Assembly: GCA_021234155.1 (NCBI GenBank)
Contig: JAJEKV010000027.1
Location: 1,081,109-1,145,108 of the forward strand
Direction of reading: 5' to 3'
Length of the DNA: 64,000 nt
Origin: Isoetes taiwanensis
Taxonomy: Eukaryota; Streptophyta; Lycopodiopsida; Isoetales; Isoetaceae
In this document: positions 58,860 to 64,000 of the stretch, piece after piece
Layout of the letters: each line of letters begins with the position of its first letter
Numbering within the stretch: the first letter of the stretch is position 1
Program-made: the position numbers and the translations under genes
The notes under the pieces: generated by a model
Told to the model about the DNA's origin: nothing
The model's input: only the letters and a program-made list of their open reading frames with translations
Database searches by the model: none

Positions 58860-60306
58860 TCCATAGCAGCGTCCACTTGTACCTCTTTGCACCAGGTCAT
58901 CCGGCAGCTCATCTATGCGGATGATGTGGACCTCTTGGCCCATACACCAGAGGGAATGCAGGCACACCTCGATGCCCTGGACACATTCTGCAGGCGACGG
59001 GCATGCGGGTCAACCTGGCCAAGACTAAGGTGGTCCTCATATCCTCCTCACGTCATCTGGCACCTCCGGCGCTCACTTACCAGGGGCAGATGGTAGAGGT
59101 CACACCCAGCTACAAGTATCTGGGGGTGGAATTCCTGTCCTCAATGTATTGGGATGCATCCATTCGCCTTGGGGTGACCGCGGGTTGGAAGGGAGTATGC
59201 GTAATGCAAAACAATAGTCACAGGCGGAGGAACAGTATGGTGGAGCCACTCACATTTGTTCCGGGCACTGGTCGAGCCAGTTCTTTTGTATAGGGTCGAG
59301 GTGTGGGGCCCAATGGTGTCTTTGGCGACTTGGAACGACTTGGAGCAGGTCCAGAAGGCATTCTTGACGCGGGCACTTGGCGCCAAGCCCTCGGGTTCCA
59401 TATCGGATCTTGTTGCATGAGGCGAGGATTCATGCCCCGCTGACATGCATACTTTCGATGGGCACATTGTCTATTTTGAAGGTGGCCAACATGGGCGACA
59501 CTCAGCCCCGACTTGGCTTACACCTTTGTGGCGATGAGCATAGCGACTTCAGGGCTTGTTGGAAGGACAAGAGAGCCCGGTGGGCTGGCGCGTTGGGAAT
59601 GTAGATGCACATAGGTGCATCCAGTGCATGCAGGCGCCCGTAGGGATAGGGTGAGGGGTACTTGGACTCTTGTTTCCTGGGAAGCCTGGGACCACCATGC
59701 TCGAGCAGGTAAAGGTGGCACACTACAAACAAAGACATAACCCCCCCACGGTTCGAGGCCCGGCTCTACCGTTCTCGGTTGCCCATGAAGAAGCGCGGGA
59801 TTATCGGCGTCCATTCGACGAGGGGCCCACCATCTTCGGCTTGAGGCGGGTCGGTGGGTTGGAGAGTCGCGCCAGGACAGGCTTTGTCAGTGTTACCCGC
59901 TGGGGGTTATTGAGGATGAAAGCCATGCCTTCCAGAGCTGTCCAGCCTATAGTCAGATTCGTGCTCGCTACATTCTCTTGGTGCGACCTAGTCTGCCCCT
60001 GCACGAGCTACTCAGTACGTCGTCAGTTCGATCCCTTGGCTCCTACCTCCAGGAGGTTTTGGATCTGCGGACTCACCTCTGCCCCCGGGCGCCTACCTCA
60101 GGTGCCGGGAATTCATGTGTATATATGTATATTTGTATAGCTGCCAGCAGGTTTGTTGCTGCGACGGTTTTTCCCTCCTAGGGGGAGGGGGGGTTAATCC
60201 GGGTAGCAACGGGCTTGCTGCACCCATGTAATTTGGGTCCCATAGGCCGATTGGCCTCCGCGGACGATAAAAGAACCTTCCTTCCTTCCTTCCTTCCTTT
60301 CTTCCT
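58860..60306 (+). mobile_element. 5'-truncated LINE inserted in the Crypton-like gene
   Basis: The plus-strand copy starts within the reverse transcriptase at LHQVIRQLIYADDVDLLAHT (catalytic YADD near 58915), then NLAKTKVVLISSS near 59010 and YKYLGVEFLSSMYWDASIR near 59115. A C-terminal VIEDESHAFQSCPAY segment (His/Cys zinc-like) lies near 59910 and a stop is near 60180. The 3' end holds GGGTCCCATAGGCCGATTGG and a (TTCC)n tail at 60277-60306. It is the best preserved member of the family also seen at 30.1-32.5 and 55.1-56.1 kb. Frameshifts make it non-functional. No target duplication is obvious. Confidence 0.85.
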
Positions 60307-60438
60307 ATCATACCTATAAAAATAATTGAAAATAAACAAGTAGCTCAAGAAAAACAACTTAAGAATAAAGCATAATTAAAAAAAAACCTCAAAACATACT
60401 TCTGATAGCCATCATATGTGTTATGGCTAGTCACTTAC
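60307..60438 (-). other. Intron of the Crypton-like gene between exon 3 and the LINE
   Basis: It starts on the minus strand with a consensus donor GTAAGT at 60438. A pyrimidine-rich acceptor (TTTTTATAG) lies about 115 bases downstream, a few bases before the LINE tail, so the LINE probably landed at the very start of the next exon. Confidence 0.5.
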
Positions 60439-61905
60439 GCCAGCCAACGCCAATCTCGTCACCAACGTAACTCGACCCGATTTGTTACATATTTCAGCAT
60501 TCACAGTTTCTCCCATGACTTTCAACCACTTCGCTATCTGATTCTTTTCAACTCGCTGTTTATGGAACCAAACCTAAAATAACATTTTGCAATGTTAAAA
60601 GAAAAAGCAAACAAAGAATCAAATACATAATTAAATGAACAACTCACATTTGAGCACCAACTATCAATTGCAGTCAGAAATAGTGCACCGTCAGTCTTGT
60701 TATCCTTTCAAATTGCCGTGAAGGTAAATGCCTCGCATATTGTTTGAAAGTGAACACAAAATCAGGCCCATAACTCCAAATTGGATCTCGAAAATGGTGA
60801 TCCTCGAAACGTGTAGCAGAAGGGTTGTAATTCTTGCTACACGCTTCCTCATACTTAACAAACTCACCGCGCTCACTACTTTGAACAGAAAACTGATAAA
60901 CTTTTAATTCCAAAGTTCCTTAGCTGCCCTAATACCAAATCTGCTACAAATATAAAAGCAGAGCCGCTTTTGAATGCCCCTAGGATGGTAAACCTGATGA
61001 TCAACATTAGAAAGAAGATCATTTTCAACATTAAAAGGTATGACAGGTGCCTTCTTCTTCTTCCCTTTCACTCCAAGCAACCTCGATCTTCTAACAGCTA
61101 CTACAAATGCGTAGGTGCTCTTTTTAAAAACATCGGATTTCAAGATGTTAAATGGCCTCTGCTCAATACCCGTTGCACAAACCCTAGCCTCCTGTTTTTT
61201 CCTCAGTATTCTGCCAAACGTCCTATATAGTACACTAAGGCTGCAGAAACACAAACAGTTAAACATTATTAAATAAAAAATAATTAAACAGTATTTAGAA
61301 CCATCAAATTGAAAATAATCAAACTCAAAAAATAGATTAAACAGTAGCAATGCTTATCTTCCAGGCGGATACACTTCTTTGTTCTTCTTCTTCACTTGCA
61401 ACATAAACTTCATTAACATGTCAACAAGCTGCAGCACAGGTATCTCTTCAATAGGAATGCTGCAATCAAGTTTAAATGTTGTCCTCCAACTATCAAAGCG
61501 CTTCATAGCCCAATTATTCAAACTCTTCGAAGCATCCCTACCTCCTCCTTCCGCTTCCTTCACAAGAATAGGATCTAATGCAAAAAAATCATCCCTCTCC
61601 ACCTGCTCATCGTCACAGAGCTGATCTTAGTACTCTGGATCTCTGCCACGAAATTATCAAGTTCTTGACCTTGAAATTGATTTAAGAGACTATCGATGTT
61701 ATGCCAAATACTGTCATCTACTACATCTGCTCCACCAGCCACTACATTTCCACCATGGTTCTGCACTACATCAGCTATTGTATCATCTGCATGCACACTG
61801 TTCCCTATCTCGATTCCAACAGCAGAAGCACTACCAAGACCATCCACTTCTTGAGTGATATTTAAACAAAAAGATGGCTCCAGACTATTCATAGAAACGT
61901 CCATA

Positions 61906-62413
61906 CTAAACACACAAAATAACTAAGAAAGACCTCTTTGAAGCCATATTTTTCAACTATCCTTGCATGCAGAAAGAAAGAACCTCAAAACACTTGAATG
62001 TAAATCCTTCCTTGATTAACAAGTAAATCTGCAAAAAATAGACCCTTAGTTAGCACAAGATAAACAAATGATAACGAAAAATGATGATTCAAGGCTACCT
62101 AACCTTGAAGATAAACAAAAGAAGACGAAATACCTTGAATAAGAGCAAGAATAATGCTCCAAAGTCGCAAAACAGGACAAGAATTGGCTCCAGACGCTCT
62201 AAAACCGCAAAACTACTCCAAACAAGCTAAAACTTTTCAAGAGGTCTTCAAGAACTCGAATATGTAGCATAATAACAGGGGGTTTTCTTTGTGTTTTTGT
62301 ACGCTTTTCACTAAGATTTTCCTATGATTTCGTTATGTATTCAAATGGATGTACTAATGCGTACATATAGAGTGCACCATTTCTGAGCCATTGATTTTAG
62401 CCTTTTTTTTTCC
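61906..62413. promoter_or_regulatory. Upstream region of the Crypton-like gene
   Basis: AT-rich sequence 5' of the first ATG on the minus strand. No convincing TATA box or terminal repeat complementary to the 57770-58165 motif cluster was found. Confidence 0.3.
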
Positions 62414-62590
62414 AATGGTCAACAACCAATGGCTCACAACAAAAGCCCTTTTTTTGTGCGTGTGGTGCATAATGGTCAACAACCAATGGCTCACAACAAA
62501 AGCCCTCTTTTTGTGTGTGTGGTGCATAATGGTCAACAACCAATAGCTCACAACAAAAGCCCTCTTTTTGTGTTTGTGGTGCATAATGGG
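62414..62590. repeat. 57-bp tandem repeat, three copies plus a partial
   Basis: Units start at 62414, 62471 and 62528, with a fragment at 62585. Each begins AATGGTCAACAACCAATGGC and ends GTGTGGTGCAT, with very few differences. Because 57 is divisible by three, the repeat stays open in several frames as a 19-residue peptide repeat (for example MAHNKSPLFVCVVHNGQQP). Confidence 0.95.
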
Positions 62591-62640
62591 CACATGAAGG
62601 GCTTGAAGGGCGCATGTAGTGCAGTTTCCCCGCTGGCAAC

Positions 62641-62795
62641 ACATTTCTTATTATAACTTTTGATCCAGAGCTCTGTTTGAGATGATTTTTATTGCTTTGG
62701 AAAGCTCTCTCCGAGATCTTTTTGATAGTGTATGATATGGATATGTTTGGTTAAGTTATCTATGCTAAAACAACAATTTTTCGGCCGGGTTTGGT
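62641..62795. repeat. 154-bp dispersed repeat, copy 2
   Basis: Same orientation and about 95 percent identical to 29651-29804. It follows directly after the 57-bp tandem array. Confidence 0.9.
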
Positions 62796-63264
62796 AGGCT
62801 TTCACATCCTACCGGTGATTATCTGAGGATTGCGCTTATTGGATATTGTTTTATGGCTCATTAGAATGAAGGTTGCAAAAATTACCATGCATTTTTTAGA
62901 TTTTGAGGCGGTTGTTAAGCAAATTCAAGGCTTCTAGATCCTTGTGCTAACAAGCGAAAAGTTTCCCACTTTGGTTTCTCACCACAAGAATCCATGGAGG
63001 CCATTTTTTGTTAAATTCAGTTGGAAAATGTTTGTCTATGGGTGTTGCAAACTTTATGACTTTTCAGAATAATGGGATCAATCTGCTCTATCTTTATGGT
63101 AACTTTTACTTATGTTCTATTTGTTTTATTGTGATGAAATTCAAAAGCTACAGGTGATGAAAGCCTCAAATGAATTCTAGTTTTTTTTCTCGGTTTGAAT
63201 TCTAAAATTTTTGTCACAAGGGGGATGGGGGGCGTCCCTAAAGAAGGGGCCAACAAATTTTGCA
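62796..63264. other. Intergenic spacer
   Basis: No supportable gene or repeat. Confidence 0.4.
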
Positions 63265-63873
63265 ACACAAACCATTAACATCCAACATATAAAAACTAAA
63301 TCCGCCAACACATAACAACCAACACATAACAACTATTGACATTAACAACCAACACATAACTACCATTGACATTAATTAACACAACCATTGAGTCCAACAC
63401 ATTTAAATTAAAACCCCCTTAAACCCCCTTTGGTTTGGGTGCATATTCACAGGGGGTGACATAGGGCCGCGAGAGCCCCTCATAATTGTATTTTGCACGC
63501 ATACAAAATCAACACCATATAGTATTCGCTTGAAATCTTATAGTATTTTTTAATCTTGTTATACAAGTATAGCAAATTTTGTACTTGCATACCCCACAAA
63601 CGAGGAACTTTACGTGCGGTGTAGATTAAGGAATAAGGGGTGAATATGCCTATCCAACAGCTCTCGTTGCCCGGAGTCACCCCCGTGTGAATATGCACCC
63701 AAACCAAAGGGGGTTTAAGGGGGATTTTAATTTAAATGTGTTGGACTCAATGGTTGTGTTAATTAATGTCAATGGTAGTTATGTGTTGGTTGTTAATGTC
63801 AATGGTTGTTATGTGTTGGTTGTTATGTGTTGGGGGATTTAATTTTTATATGTTGGATGTTAATGGTTTGTGT
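63265..63873. mobile_element. Long inverted-repeat (foldback / MITE-like) element
   Basis: The 213-bp left arm (63265-63477) and right arm (63660-63873) are inverted copies with only a few differences around a loop of about 180 bp. Outer ends read ACACAAACCATTAACATCC. The inner part of each arm contains CCCCCTTTGGTTTGGGTGCA and a TTAAA word next to it, similar to ends of Tourist/Harbinger-type MITEs, so nesting of a smaller MITE inside a foldback is possible. Noncoding. A transcript would fold into a long hairpin. Confidence 0.85.
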
Positions 63874-64000
63874 CGAAAACATCGTATGATCGCAGGCGCT
63901 CACTACTAGGAGGAAGATCGAACATTCTGGAGGTCTATTCTACAGAAAAATGGCACGAATCCGACAGCATAACCTCTGGCGTCAAAGATTCTCGAGAGCA

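Larger units (their letters stand above)
58176..61905 (-). pseudogene. Crypton/DUF3504-like tyrosine recombinase gene, LINE-interrupted
   Basis: Minus-strand exons: 61905-61358 (ATG at 61905), 61240-60648, 60573-60439, a LINE-split exon ending 58721, small exons near 58541 and 58475-58405, and a last exon 58316-58176 ending in TAG. Segments in order: SLNNWAMKRFDSWR, EIPVLQLVDMLMKFML and YPPG/SLSVLYRTFGRIL (N-terminal SAM-like core-binding domain); GIQKRLCFYICSRFGIRAAK (box I with Arg, near 60940); DGALFLTAIDSW; WFHKQRVEKNQIAKWL; NKSGRVTLVTRLALAG (box II, near 60480); GKLRIYSDVLGEQMSDKR (candidate catalytic Tyr, near 58800). This order matches Crypton-type recombinases and their DUF3504 relatives (ZMYM2, QRICH1, KCTD1 C-termini). 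One-base frameshifts lie near 61625, 60915 and 60705, and the first donor is AT instead of GT. The His expected in both H-x-x-R and G-H boxes is not seen. Confidence 0.65.

Noticed and set aside
63901-63912. CACTACTAGG as the missing left end of a CACTA element
   Set aside because: Only the first few bases agree with the CACTACAAGAAA terminus, and it lies on the wrong side of the 52116 end.
1-64000. CRISPR array, bacterial operon or organellar insertion
   Set aside because: No direct-repeat/spacer pattern, no prokaryotic gene organisation, and no recognisable chloroplast or mitochondrial genes; intron-containing genes and retroelements show a nuclear plant-type sequence.
1-64000. tRNA or rRNA genes
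   Set aside because: No cloverleaf with conserved T-loop/anticodon words and no rRNA core sequence noticed on either strand; a tRNAscan-SE run would be needed to exclude degenerate copies.

Overview
This window looks like part of a large, transposon-rich land-plant nuclear genome. The clearest host gene is a plant-specific TRM/LONGIFOLIA-type microtubule gene, and there is a short TTTAGGG (plant telomere-type) motif. Ty3/gypsy, LINE, hAT, CACTA and MULE-like relics occupy most of the rest. The species cannot be named from sequence alone; the mix of sparse genes, old LINEs and DUF7869-type ORFs would fit a fern, lycophyte or gymnosperm better than a compact angiosperm genome (inference).

Layout. 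1-13.5 kb: a small terminal-inverted-repeat element (299-689), AT-rich degenerate repeats (2.7-3.5 kb), two GC-rich islands full of GGGTTCGCC/GGCGAACCC words (3.74-4.26 and 11.27-11.72 kb), and decayed GC-rich transposon sequence between them with one MULE-like transposase segment. 13.58-21.73 kb: an almost complete minus-strand Ty3/gypsy LTR retrotransposon with two about 1.75-kb LTRs, polypurine tract, decayed gag-pol and a perfect 5-bp target duplication. 21.7-27.3 kb: LTR-like debris, a minus-strand DUF7869-type transposon ORF, a frameshifted FCP1/HAD-like gene copy and small palindromes. 30.1-33.7 kb: two fragments of one LINE family in opposite orientation. 34.69-36.09 kb: a hAT element with perfect 8-bp target duplication and CAGTG termini. 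37.7-41.7 kb: the TRM/LONGIFOLIA-like gene on the minus strand, in at least four exons. 42-57.7 kb: mostly intergenic sequence with short tandem repeats, one CACTA terminus, LINE 3' ends and LTR-like fragments.

58.2-61.9 kb: the most unusual item is a multi-exon minus-strand gene that reads as a Crypton/DUF3504-type tyrosine recombinase (N-terminal SAM-like domain, RAAKEL box-I segment, NKSGR box-II segment, candidate Tyr). It has 1-nt frameshifts and is split by a plus-strand LINE. Tyrosine-recombinase DNA transposons of this kind are well known from fungi, animals and some protists but are not a standard component of land-plant genomes. 62.4-63.9 kb: a 57-bp tandem repeat, a second copy of a 154-bp dispersed repeat, and a long, nearly perfect inverted repeat (63265-63873).

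A recurring theme is clustered 1-nt frameshifts and clustered LTR-LTR differences in transposon sequence, while the TRM gene is almost clean. This may be real decay or may be consensus error in heavily methylated DNA; the raw reads would decide.
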